Below, one piece after another: positions 1-9,500 of a stretch of 64,000 nt of DNA. A model generated the notes under the pieces. The model ran no database searches and was not told where the DNA came from. It saw only the letters and a program-made list of their open reading frames with translations. The stretch is taken from assembly GCA_036504155.1 (NCBI GenBank), contig DASXVQ010000033.1, positions 1 to 64,000 on the forward strand. The letters are read 5' to 3'. The stretch is from JACRCT01 sp036504155. Its GTDB lineage: Bacteria > Myxococcota > Myxococcia > Myxococcales > UBA5297. The position numbers and the translations under genes are program-made. Positions within the stretch are counted from its first letter, which is position 1, and each line of letters begins with the position of its first letter.

Positions 1-1
1 G

Positions 2-29
2 GCGCCGCGGCGAGCAATCGCCGCGGCGC
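2..29. terminator. Perfect GC hairpin at left edge
   Basis: An 11-bp perfect inverted repeat (GCGCCGCGGCG at 2-12 and its reverse complement at 19-29) encloses a 6-nt loop and is followed on the plus strand by TTCTGT. It could end a plus-strand gene lying left of the window, or act on the minus-strand operon that ends at 223. The T-tract is weak, so intrinsic termination is an inference. Confidence 0.45.
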
Positions 30-110
30 TTCTGTCAGTAGCGTCCGCCCTCCGTGGCGGGGCGGGCGGCGGGCAGCTCGAGCGCACGCCTGGCCTGGCG
101 GGACGGACAG

Positions 111-157
111 GCCGAGCACCCCGAGCACCCCCGAGCTCCCATCGATGGGTGCTCGGC
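111..157. repeat. Inverted repeat downstream of the minus-strand operon
   Basis: GCCGAGCACCC at 111-121 is complementary to 147-157. A second overlapping copy of the left arm at 121-130 can pair with the same right arm, and CCCATCGATGGG at 138-149 is itself a perfect palindrome. Alternative hairpins are therefore possible 66 nt beyond the stop codon of the gene ending at 223. There is no T-run, so it may be a 3-prime stabilising structure or a factor-dependent terminator. Confidence 0.4.
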
Positions 158-222
158 AAGTGCCGGGTGTTCCTCGAAACGGCTTCTCTTGAGGTCGCTG
201 TCTGGGCCCGCGGCCTGACGCG

Positions 223-2523
223 CTACTGCCTGCGCCGCCGCTTCAGGAACAGCGACCCGGTCGCCACGAACAGCGCGCTCCAGGCCGTCCCGATGCCGCT
301 CTGGCAGCCGCAGCCAGTGGGCGTCGTCGTGCCGCCACCGGTGTCGGCCCTTGCCGCGCTGCCGGTGTCCTCGGTCGAGGTCGTGGACGCGTCGTCGCCG
401 GTGACCGTCGCCGCGTCGCGCCGGACGACGGCGCCGGCGTCCGCGGGGATCTTGCAGATGCCGTTCGAGCAGACGCCGCCGGAGCAGGGCGTGCCGTTGT
501 TCTTGAACGTCAGGTTGCCGCACTTGACCGTGCCGCCGTTGCAGCTCGTGCTGCCCGCCGCACAGCCGTCCGGAGACTCGCAGGGGAGGCCCGCGACGCA
601 CGCCATGCACGCGCCCGCGTTGCAGACGCCGCCCTTGCACGCCGTGCCGTTGGCCACGTCCTGGTAGTCCGAGCAGACGGCGCCTCCGGTGCAGGCGATC
701 TTGCCCCGCTGGCAGCCGTTCTCGGACAGGCACGTCGCGCCGACCGTGCAGGAGGAGCAGACCCCGCCTTGGCACTTGCCGGTGCTGCTGCAGAGCGTTC
801 CGTCGACCTCGCTGGTCCAGGGCGCGTCGCAGGCCGGCTGGCCGGTGGCGCAGCTGATCTTCCCGGTCTGGCAGCCGTCGACGGAGGTGCACTTGCCCCC
901 GCCGGCGCAGGTGACGCACTGCGACTGGTAGCAGACCTTGTTGCTGCCACAGGCCGCGCCGTCCGCCTTGGGAGTCAGCGCGGTGCAGGTGGGGCCGCCG
1001 GCGCAGGAGAGCACGCCGGTGGTGCAGCCGTCGGGCCCGTCGCAGGGGTCGCCGTCGTGGCAGATGATGCAGGCGCCCAACTGGCACTGGCCGCCGGTGC
1101 CGCAGGCGGTTCCGTCCGCCTTGTCGACCAGCTGCCCGCAGGTCGGCGTGCCCGAGCAGGTCATCTTCCCGGTCTGGCAGCCGTCGGCCGAGGTGCAGGC
1201 CTCGCCGCTGACGCAGCCCGCGTCCTTGCCGATCACCGAGCCGTCCGGGCTCGTGACTGCCGCGTCGCCGGGGCCGGTGTGCACTCCGGCGTCACCGGGT
1301 TGGCCGACCATGCAGCTGAGCGAGATGACCTTCAGCGTGTCCTTCGTGCTCAGGTAGCCGTAGACCGTGCTGCCGTCCGCCAGCACCGCCATCTTCGGGA
1401 CGGCCTTGAGGTCGCGGAGCCGGTCGAAGTCTGAGTACACCGGGGTCGGGAAGTTCGAGGCGAAGAACGAGTACAGGCGCAGCACGGTCGGCGGCGTGCC
1501 GTTCGCGGGGTCGCCGTCGCCGGCCCAGCCGAAGAGGGCGACCTCGTTGCCGACCGCGGTCGCGGCGACCGGGTGGAACGGGGAGTTCGGCTCCTGGCCG
1601 TACATGCCCGGCGGCGAGAACTCGCCCAGCTGCGTGACGGTGCTGCCGACGACTTGCGCCAGCCGGAAGGTGAAGACGTTGGTGTTGAAGTTGACGAAGC
1701 GGGTGAAGAGGTACAGCCGCGACTCATCGGTGGGGTCCGCCACCGCCGCCACCGAGGTCAGCACTTCGTTCATCGCCCCGCCCAGGGTCGAGTTCAGGAT
1801 CTTCAACTTCGTCCCGGTGAGCAGCCCCGGCACCGCCGCGCCGATCGTCCCGGCGTTCACCACCCACACCTGGGCGATGCCATCCATGACCAGGTAGGGT
1901 CCGGTGGAGATCATCGGGCTGCGCACGACGGTCTGGGAGACCACGCCCTCGCTGGCCAGCACCGTGGAGAAGTTGGCGGAGTTGGTGTCCAGGTCCGTGG
2001 CGATGGGCCCGCGCTGGGCCATGATCATCGAGTTGGCGATGCCCAGGTGCCGGGTCCCGAGCGTGTGCGTGCCGACGTAGGCGGTGTCGCTGTCGAGGTT
2101 GCCCACCGGCGCGTAGCCGCCGCCCATCTTCTCGAAGACCCAGGCCCCCATGCCCCAGCCGCTGGCCCCCACCATGAAGTACTGGCCGTCCGACGAGCCC
2201 GCGACGTCCACCGCCAGGCACTTCTCCGTCCCCGGACAGCTCATCACGTCGTTGAGGTCCTCGAGCTTGGTCGGGAACGGCGCGAACGGGCTGAGCAGGC
2301 TCATCAGGCCGTAGCTGCGGTCTCCCGAGACGACCAGTTGCTGGCCGTTGTCGAAGACCGCCAGGGCGTTGGGCCCGCCGTTGAGCTGGTTCTTCCACTC
2401 CTGGGTGAACGCGTCGGCCGGGACCGAGGTGGCGATGCACTGGGCCGCCGCCGGTCCCGCCGACAGTGAAGCGAAGAGACCAGCGGCCGCGGCCGCCAGC
2501 GTTGCCAGCTTCGAGGTCTTCAT
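223..2523 (-). CDS. Cysteine-rich surface protein with MYXO-CTERM anchor
   Basis: A 766-residue exported protein. The chosen ATG follows a GGAGAGG ribosome binding site and opens a classical signal peptide ending near AAAQC at about residue 29. Residues 30-410 form a repetitive beta-rich region (perhaps a propeller) with no recognised catalytic motif. Residues 410-700 hold six or so short cysteine-rich modules of the pattern C-x-DGC-x(2)G-x(3)C with Asp/Gly-rich spacers. The last 32 residues carry Cys-Gly-Cys, a hydrophobic helix and RRRR, which is the MYXO-CTERM layout handled by myxosortase in Myxococcota. Surface attachment is inferred from that tail. It is the last gene of the 14516-223 operon, 32 nt after its neighbour. 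Ligand and function are unknown. Confidence 0.85.
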   Translation of the reverse strand: MKTSKLATLAAAAAGLFASLSAGPAAAQCIATSVPADAFTQEWKNQLNGGPNALAVFDNGQQLVVSGDRSYGLMSLLSPFAPFPTKLEDLNDVMSCPGTEKCLAVDVAGSSDGQYFMVGASGWGMGAWVFEKMGGGYAPVGNLDSDTAYVGTHTLGTRHLGIANSMIMAQRGPIATDLDTNSANFSTVLASEGVVSQTVVRSPMISTGPYLVMDGIAQVWVVNAGTIGAAVPGLLTGTKLKILNSTLGGAMNEVLTSVAAVADPTDESRLYLFTRFVNFNTNVFTFRLAQVVGSTVTQLGEFSPPGMYGQEPNSPFHPVAATAVGNEVALFGWAGDGDPANGTPPTVLRLYSFFASNFPTPVYSDFDRLRDLKAVPKMAVLADGSTVYGYLSTKDTLKVISLSCMVGQPGDAGVHTGPGDAAVTSPDGSVIGKDAGCVSGEACTSADGCQTGKMTCSGTPTCGQLVDKADGTACGTGGQCQLGACIICHDGDPCDGPDGCTTGVLSCAGGPTCTALTPKADGAACGSNKVCYQSQCVTCAGGGKCTSVDGCQTGKISCATGQPACDAPWTSEVDGTLCSSTGKCQGGVCSSCTVGATCLSENGCQRGKIACTGGAVCSDYQDVANGTACKGGVCNAGACMACVAGLPCESPDGCAAGSTSCNGGTVKCGNLTFKNNGTPCSGGVCSNGICKIPADAGAVVRRDAATVTGDDASTTSTEDTGSAARADTGGGTTTPTGCGCQSGIGTAWSALFVATGSLFLKRRRRQ

Positions 2524-2555
2524 CAGGCCACCCCTCTCCAACGACGCGGTGCCGG

Positions 2556-3587
2556 CTACTTGATGCCGTCGAGGAACTTCTTGTAGGCGTCCTTGCCCTT
2601 CACTGGCAGGAAGGCCTTGTCGCTCTCGAGCCTGGACTTGAGGTCCTTGGAGGAGCGCAGCTTCTCCAGCTCGCGCACCGCCGAGGCCGCCTCGCCCTGC
2701 CGCGCCAGGATGCGCGCGTAGTCCAGCCGCGCCTCGGCGTCGGCGCCGTTGAGCTGCAGCGAGGCGTCCAAGAGGCCCGTGGCCTTCGACTCGGACAGCA
2801 GATCGCCCGACTTCGCCAGGAGCTTCTGCGCGTCCTGGTGCAGCAGCTTCGCCTGCGCCTCGCGCAGCCGCGCCTCGGGCACCTGCAGCACCACGAAGCC
2901 CGAGTCCCCCGTGCCCTGGGAGGGCTCGGGGAAGCCCAGGACGGCGTCAGCGCCGCTGGCGAAGGAGAGGGTGGGGACCAGCTCCGCCGTCGTTTCCTTG
3001 CCCGCCTTCTTCTCCACCAGCGTGTACCCGGGCTCGATGGCCCTGGCCTCGGCCTTGGGCCCCGAGCCGCCCGCCGCGCAGCCGCGGGGGCACCAGGCCA
3101 CCCGCGAGAGGCGCACGTCGCCGGCGACCGCCACCTTCTGGTCCGCCCAGTGCAGCGTCAGCGCGCCGCGCTCGACGGAGTAGGAGAAGAAGATGTCCGA
3201 GTCGGCCAGGTTCGGCTCGCGCAGCTTCGCCGCCCGCAGGTAGCGCTCGCAGGCACCGGCCGCGGCCGAGGGCGCCTTGAACAGCTGGCGCACCGCGCCG
3301 GCGTTGCTCTCCGGGCTGGCGGCCTCGTCCTCGGCGCCGTCGCCCAGCGTCTCGAACTCCCAGCCCTTGGCCAGCGTCGCCCAGGCCCAGCGCACGCCCC
3401 GGCAGCGCCGCTGCGCCCCGGAGCAGTTGTCGGACTGCTCGGCCAGGAACAGCGAGGCCCCGGCCTTGGTGACGCACACCGGGGAAAGGGTGACGGCGGA
3501 GGTGCCGGCGGCCCGCGCCACACCCGGAAGGGCGAGCGCGGACCCGAGGCACACTGTCAGTGCAGTGGTGGCGAAGCGGCGGATCAT
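2556..3587 (-). CDS. Exported hypothetical protein with TPR-like C-terminus
   Basis: A 343-residue protein starting MIRRFATTAL with a signal peptide ending around ARAAG (residue 27). The middle part (roughly 30-220) has scattered cysteines, including CVT, CSG, CRG and CPRGC, that could form disulfides in the periplasm. The C-terminal 120 residues are helical and charged, with repeats of the kind ADAEARLDYARILARQGE, suggesting two or three TPR-like helices. It starts 8 nt after the stop of the giant repeat lipoprotein and is followed 32 nt later by the MYXO-CTERM protein, so the three are probably co-transcribed. No family was recognised. A scaffolding or assembly role for the surface proteins is only a guess. 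Confidence 0.75.
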   Translation of the reverse strand: MIRRFATTALTVCLGSALALPGVARAAGTSAVTLSPVCVTKAGASLFLAEQSDNCSGAQRRCRGVRWAWATLAKGWEFETLGDGAEDEAASPESNAGAVRQLFKAPSAAAGACERYLRAAKLREPNLADSDIFFSYSVERGALTLHWADQKVAVAGDVRLSRVAWCPRGCAAGGSGPKAEARAIEPGYTLVEKKAGKETTAELVPTLSFASGADAVLGFPEPSQGTGDSGFVVLQVPEARLREAQAKLLHQDAQKLLAKSGDLLSESKATGLLDASLQLNGADAEARLDYARILARQGEAASAVRELEKLRSSKDLKSRLESDKAFLPVKGKDAYKKFLDGIK

Positions 3588-3595
3588 GGGGGGCC

Positions 3596-6500
3596 TCAGG
3601 GCGTGAAGGTGGCGGTGACCGTGTGGCCCGCCGTGATGTTGGTGATGGCGCAGGTGCCCGTGCCGGAGCACGTGCCGCCGCTCCAGGCGGTGAAGGCGCC
3701 GGCCCCCGCCGGCGTGGCGGTGAGCGTGACGTTGGCGGCCTGGTCGTAGGTCCAGGTGCAGGTCCCGGTCGAGCAGGTGCTGGTGCCGTCCGAGACCGAG
3801 CCGGCCCCGGCGATGGTGACCGCCACGTCCCAGGTCTTGATGAAGGCGGCGTTGACCGCCTTGGCGGCGGACATGACCACCGTGCAGGGGTTGGTGGCGC
3901 AGGCCGTGTCGCCCGACCAGCCGGTGGCGGCGGCGAAGCGCGAGCCCGTGTCGGCGGTAGCGGTCAGCGAGACCGAGTCGCCGAGCGTGTAGGTGTAGCT
4001 GCAGGTGCTGCCGCAGTTGACGCCCGTGGCGGCCGCCACCACGCCGGCCCCCGTGCCCGACTTGGTGACCGTGAGCTCGGGCGCCTCGAAGGTGGCGTTG
4101 AGGGTGGTGGAGGCGTCCAGCGTGAAGGTGCAGGGGTTGGGGTTGCCGGGGCAGAGCACGGCGTCGGACCACCCCTTGAAGACGGAGTTGGCGCCGGCCG
4201 TGGCGGTCACCGTCACCGAGGTCCCCGTGGGGTACATGGCCGAGCAGGTCGAGCCGCAGCTGATCTTGGCGCTCTCGGTGATCGTCCCCGTGCCGCCGTG
4301 GCTGGCGGTGGGGGCGACGGTGAGCGTGGCTCCGGGCAGGAAGTTCGCCGTCACGCCCTTGTCCGCGCTCATGGTCAGGTTGCAGGTCTTGCTCGTGCCC
4401 GAGCAGGCGCCCGTCCAGCTGCTGAACAGGTCGGTCGCGCCGTCGGTCGCGGTCAGCACCACGGCCGTGGCGGGCGTGTAGTCGTGCGAGCAGGTGCCGG
4501 GGCAGGCGAGGCCGCCCACGTCCGAGGCGACGCTGCCCGACAGGCCGCTGCGGGTCACCGACAGCCGGTAGGTGGTGTTGGTGAAGTTGGCGGTGACCGT
4601 CTTCGCCGCGTCCATCGTCACCGTGCAGGTCGCGTTGGTGCCGGCCGAGCCGCAGGGGCCGGTCGCCTCCCAGCCCGTGAAGACGCCGGGGGCCGTGACG
4701 CTGGCGGTGAGCACCACCAGGGTGTTGGCCGGCCGGTCGTCTTCGCAGGACGTCCCGCAGTCGATGGTGCCGACGTCCGCCTTGACGTTGCCCAGGTGGG
4801 TGGACGGCTGCGTGACGGTGAGGTGGTAGAAGGTGTTGGTGCACGCCTTCGCGACGCAGGTGGTGCCCGGGAAGCAGTCGCCCGCGGCCGTGCAGCCGAC
4901 GCCCTCCGAGCAGCCGTAGCCGGCCCCGCCGGCCATCGCGCCCGAGTTGGAGAAGGTCACGTCGCTGTCGGTGCAGGTGAGGGGCCGGTTGCCGAACTTG
5001 CCCGACATGGCGTGCGTCAGGTCGACGATGCCGCTGGAGGTGTCGCGGCGGGTGGGCAGCAGGCGCAGGTGGTCGAAGACGCTCTGGATGGCCGCGATGA
5101 GGATCACGTCCATGTCGTGGTCCCTGGTCACGCTCGACGAGGAGACGTCGACCTTCACGCGCGGGGAGGCCACGGTGTTACTGCTGTTCTTGATGAACTG
5201 GAAGACCACCGGCGCGTTGATGCCGTCGTCCAGGGTCAAGAGCGTGTTGTCCGAGAGGGCGTCCTTGTCCGGCAGGTTGAGCCAGCCGACGGCCTTGCTC
5301 GCCGTGAAGGCGGACGTGCAGTCGGTGCTGCACAGGCCGCAGCCCAGGGCGTTGCCGTCGTCGCAGAACTCGCCCGTCTGCTTGGTCCCGTCGCCGCAGT
5401 AGGCGCCCGAGATGGTGGTCGTGGAGGTGCAGTTGTTGCACACGATGCAGCTGGTCATGCCGTAGGGGCAGGTGGTGCGGTTGTTGTCGGCGCCCTGGTC
5501 GCACACCTCGTGGGGCGCGGTGCCCGCGGACTCGATGTAGCCGTCGCCGCAGGTGGCCAGGATGCAGTTGGCCAGGCAGTCCTTGGTGTTGCCGTTGTTG
5601 GCCGAGCCGAGGTCGCAGGTCTCGCCCGAGAGCGCGTTGGTGTAGGCGTCGCCGCAGCTGGAGAACCGGCACTCGACGCTGGCGCCGCTGCCGTTGAGGG
5701 CGCCCGCCTTGTTGCAGGCCGCGCTGCCGGCCGCGCCGACGTCGCACTGCTCGCCGCGGGCGACGTTGATCTTGTTGTCGCCGCAGGAGGCGGTGGTGCA
5801 GTCGCGGTTGCAGGTGGTGGTCTCGCCGGCCGCGCCGGGGTCGCAGACCTCGCTGGCGAGCGCGTTGACGTAGTCGTCGCCGCACTTGGAGACCTTGCAC
5901 TCGATGCTGGCGCCGGTGCCGACGGTGACGGCGCCCTTCTTGGTGCAGGTGGCGCTCCCGTTGATGCCGTCGTCGCACTGCTCGCCGCGGGCGGAGTTGA
6001 TCTTCGAGTCGCCGCAGGAGGCGGTGGTGCAGTCGCGGTTGCAGGTGGTGGTCTCGCCGGCCGCGCCGGGGTCGCAGGCCTCGCTGGCGGAGGCGTTGAC
6101 GTAGCCGTCGCCGCACTTGGCCTGCTTGCACTCCACGTTGGTGCCGGTGGCGCTGGTGGCGCCCTGCCGGTTGCAGGTGGCGCTGCCGCCGACGCCGTCG
6201 TCGCACTGCTCGCCGCGGGTGAGGTTGACCTTGCCGTCTCCGCAGGAGGCGGTGGTGCAGTCGCGGTTGCAGAGGCTGGTCTCGCCGGCGGCGCCGGGGT
6301 CGCAGGTCTCGCTGGCGGCGGCGTTGGCGTAGCCGTCGCCGCACTTGGCGAGTTTGCACTCGACGTTGGTGCCGGTGGCGCTGGTGGCGCCCTGCTTGTT
6401 GCAGCTGGCGCTGCCGCCCGTGCCGTCGTCGCACTGCTCGCCGCGGGCGAGGTTGATCTTCGAGTCGCCGCAGGAGGCGGCGGTGCAGTCGCGGTTGCAG

Positions 6501-9500
6501 GTGCTGGTCTCGCCGGCGGCGCCGGGGTCGCAGGTCTCGCTGGCGAGCGCGTTGGCGTAGCCGTCGCCGCACTTGGCGAGCTTGCACTCCACGTTGGTGC
6601 CGGTGGCGCTGGTGGCGCCCTGCTTGTTGCAGGCGGCGCTGCCGTTGACCCCGTCGTCGCACTGCTCGTTGCGGGCGAGGTTGACCTTGCCGTCGCCGCA
6701 GGAGGCGGTGGTGCAGTCGCGGTTGCAGGCGCTGGTCTCGCCGGCGGCGTCGCACTGCTCGGCGGGGGAGGTCTTGGCGTTGGTGTAGCCGTCGCCGCAG
6801 CGGGCGAACTGGCACTGCTTGCCCAGGGCGATGGCCAGGGCGTCGTTGCCGTTGCAGTTGGCCGACCCGGTGGCGCCGTCGTCGCACTGCTCGGGCACCG
6901 GGGTGTGGGTGTTGAGCTTGCCGTCGCCGCAGGCGGCGGTGGTGCAGTCGGAGTTGCAGGTGGCGCTCTCGATGACGCCCAGGCCCGGGTCGCACTGCTC
7001 GCCCTTGGCGGTGTTCTTGAAGCCGTCGCTGCAGCGCGAGAGCTTGCACTGCACGCCCACCGCCACCGCGCCGGCCGCGTTGTTGTTGCAGACGGCGGAG
7101 GCCACGGTCCCGCCCTCGTCGCACTCCTCGCCGGCCTTGGGGTTCACCTTGCCGTCGCCGCAGGACGACAGCCTGCAGTCGGTGGTGCAGGTGGCCGAGC
7201 CCAGCGGGCCGTCGTCGCACTGCTCGCCGGCGTCGTGGTTGATCTTGTTGTCGCCGCAGCGGGCGGCGGTGCAGTCGCTGTTGCAGTCGGACGACTGGAA
7301 CTTGCCGCCGCCGTCGACGGAGGGGGTGCCGCCCGGGTCGCACTCCTCGAAGCCGCCGCCGGCCAGCGCGTGCTTGCGGTTGACCTTGCCGTCGCCGCAG
7401 CTGGCGACGGTGCAGTCGGAGTTGCAGGCGTCGGACTCGAAGAAGGGGCCGGGGTCGCAGGCCTCGCCCGAGAGGGGGTTGGTGTAGCTGTCGCCGCAGT
7501 AGCTGGTCTTGCAGGCCAGCGCGTTGGCGGCGGTGCCGTTGCAGGTGGCGGAGCCGGACAGGCACTTGCCCGCGCCGATGCCCGCGCACTCGCTGTCGAC
7601 CTTGCACTGCTTGAGGTGGTCCTCGCACAGCTTGTCGTCGCACTGCTCGGCGTTGGCGCGGTTGAGGGTGCCGTCGCCGCAGGAGGCGACGGTGCAGTCG
7701 GAGTTGCAGGTGGCGTCCTCCTGGCCGGGCTTGCCGATGTCGCAGGTCTCCGCCGGGCGGTAGCAGAAGCCGCCGACGCAGGTTTCGCCGGTGTCGCACT
7801 CGAGGCCGGTGGGGCAGGCGAGCGTCAGCAGGACCAGGGCGTGGTTGGTGTAGCCGTCGCCGCACTTGGAGATCTTGCAGTTGGAGGTGCAGGAAGGGGT
7901 CTCGCCGGCGGCGCCGGGGTCGCACTCCTCGCCGACGGCCGGGTTGACGATGTCGTCGCCGCAGTCGGCGGACTTGCAGGCGTTGCAGTTGACCGGGGCG
8001 TCGCACTGCTCGCCGCGCGCCTTGTTCAGCTTGAAGTCGCCGCAGATCGCGTTGGTGCAGTCGCTGTTGCAGTCGAAGGTCTCGGTGGTCTGCGTCCCGC
8101 CGGGGTCGCAGTCCTCGCCGGCGGCGGCGTTCCTCTTGCCGTCGTGGCAGCGCGAGGTGGTGCAGTCGTTGTTGCAGGACGAGGTCTCGGAGAGCGCCGT
8201 GCCGCCGGGGTCGCAGTTCTCGCCCGCCAGGCCGTTGGTGTAGCCGTCGTGGCACTTGGAGAAGTGGCAGGCGACCGCGCCGGCCGCGGGGCCGTTGCAG
8301 TTGGCGGTCTCGGTGCCCTCGTCGCACTCCTCGCCCAGCTCGCGGTTGACGTAGCCGTCGCCGCAGCGGGCCACGGTGCAGTCCTTGTTGCAGTCCTTGG
8401 TGTCGGTGCCGGGCGTGCCGGGGTCGCAGGCCTCGGGCGGGACGGTGTGCTTGTTGACGATGCCGTCGCCGCAGCTGGCGAAGGTGCAGTCGGCGTTGCA
8501 GTTGGCGGTCTCGCCGGCGAGGCCGGGGTCGCACTGCTCGGGGTGCGAGCCTCCGGAGGTCACGACCAGGTGGTTGGTGTTGACCTTGCCGTCGCCGCAG
8601 GACGCGGTGGTGCAGTCGTTGTTGCACTGGTTGGTCCAGGCGCCAGGCGCGCCGGGGTCGCACTGCTCGGGCGGCACGGTGAGGCCGTTGACCACGCCGT
8701 CGCCGCAGGAGGAGGCCTTGCAGTACACGGTGCAGTTCGCCGAGCCGCCGGAGCCGTCGTCGCACTCCTCCTTGTTCGCCCGGTTGAGCTTGCCGTCACC
8801 GCACAGGGCGGTGGTGCAGTCCGAGTTGCAGGCGCTGGTCTCGCCGCCGGGCGAGCCGGGGTCGCACTGCTCGGGGGGCACGGCCAGGGAGTTGACGATC
8901 TTGTCGCCGCAGAACGAGGTGGTGCAGAAGGGGGTGCAGTTGGCCGAGCCGGTGGGCCCGTCGTCGCACTGCTCCAGCGGCACGCCGTTCACCAGGACCT
9001 TGTTCACGTAGAAGTCGCCGCAGGTGGAGTTCTTGCACGTGCCGGTGCAGGTGGTCGTCTCCTTGCCGTCGTCGCACTGCTCGCCGGCGGCCCGGTTGAT
9101 GTACTGGTCGCCGCAGGTGGAGTTCTTGCATGTGGCGGTGCAGGCCGCGGTCTCCTTGCCGTCGTCGCAGTCCTCGAGGGGCACGCCGTTCACGAGGACC
9201 CGGTTGATGTAGCCGTCGCCGCACTTGGACGACTTGCAGGTGGCGGTGCAGGACTCGGTCTCGACGCCGTCGTCGCACTCCTCCCCGGCGGCGGTGTTCT
9301 TGAACAGGTCGCCGCAGGTCGACGTCTTGCACAGCCGCGTGCAGGTGGGCGTGTCGGTGTCGGGGGCGCCGGGGTCGCACTCCTCGTTCGCGGCGCTGTT
9401 GACGTAACCGTCGCCGCACTTGGAGTTCTTGCACTTGTCGGTGCAGTTGCCGGTCTTGCCGGCCGCGCCCGGGTCGCACTCCTCGTCGGCCTTCCCGTTG

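Noticed and set aside
45..62. An 18-mer (CCGCCCTCCGTGGCGGGG) also present at 28618-28635
   Set aside because: It has internal symmetry, but one copy lies inside the radical SAM coding region and in GC-rich DNA of this length a shared 18-mer can arise by chance. A genome-wide count would be needed.
5781..6926. Regularly spaced repeats considered as a CRISPR array
   Set aside because: The repeats are 228 bp apart, in frame and encode DUF4215 units. There are no short palindromic repeats with unique spacers and no cas genes.
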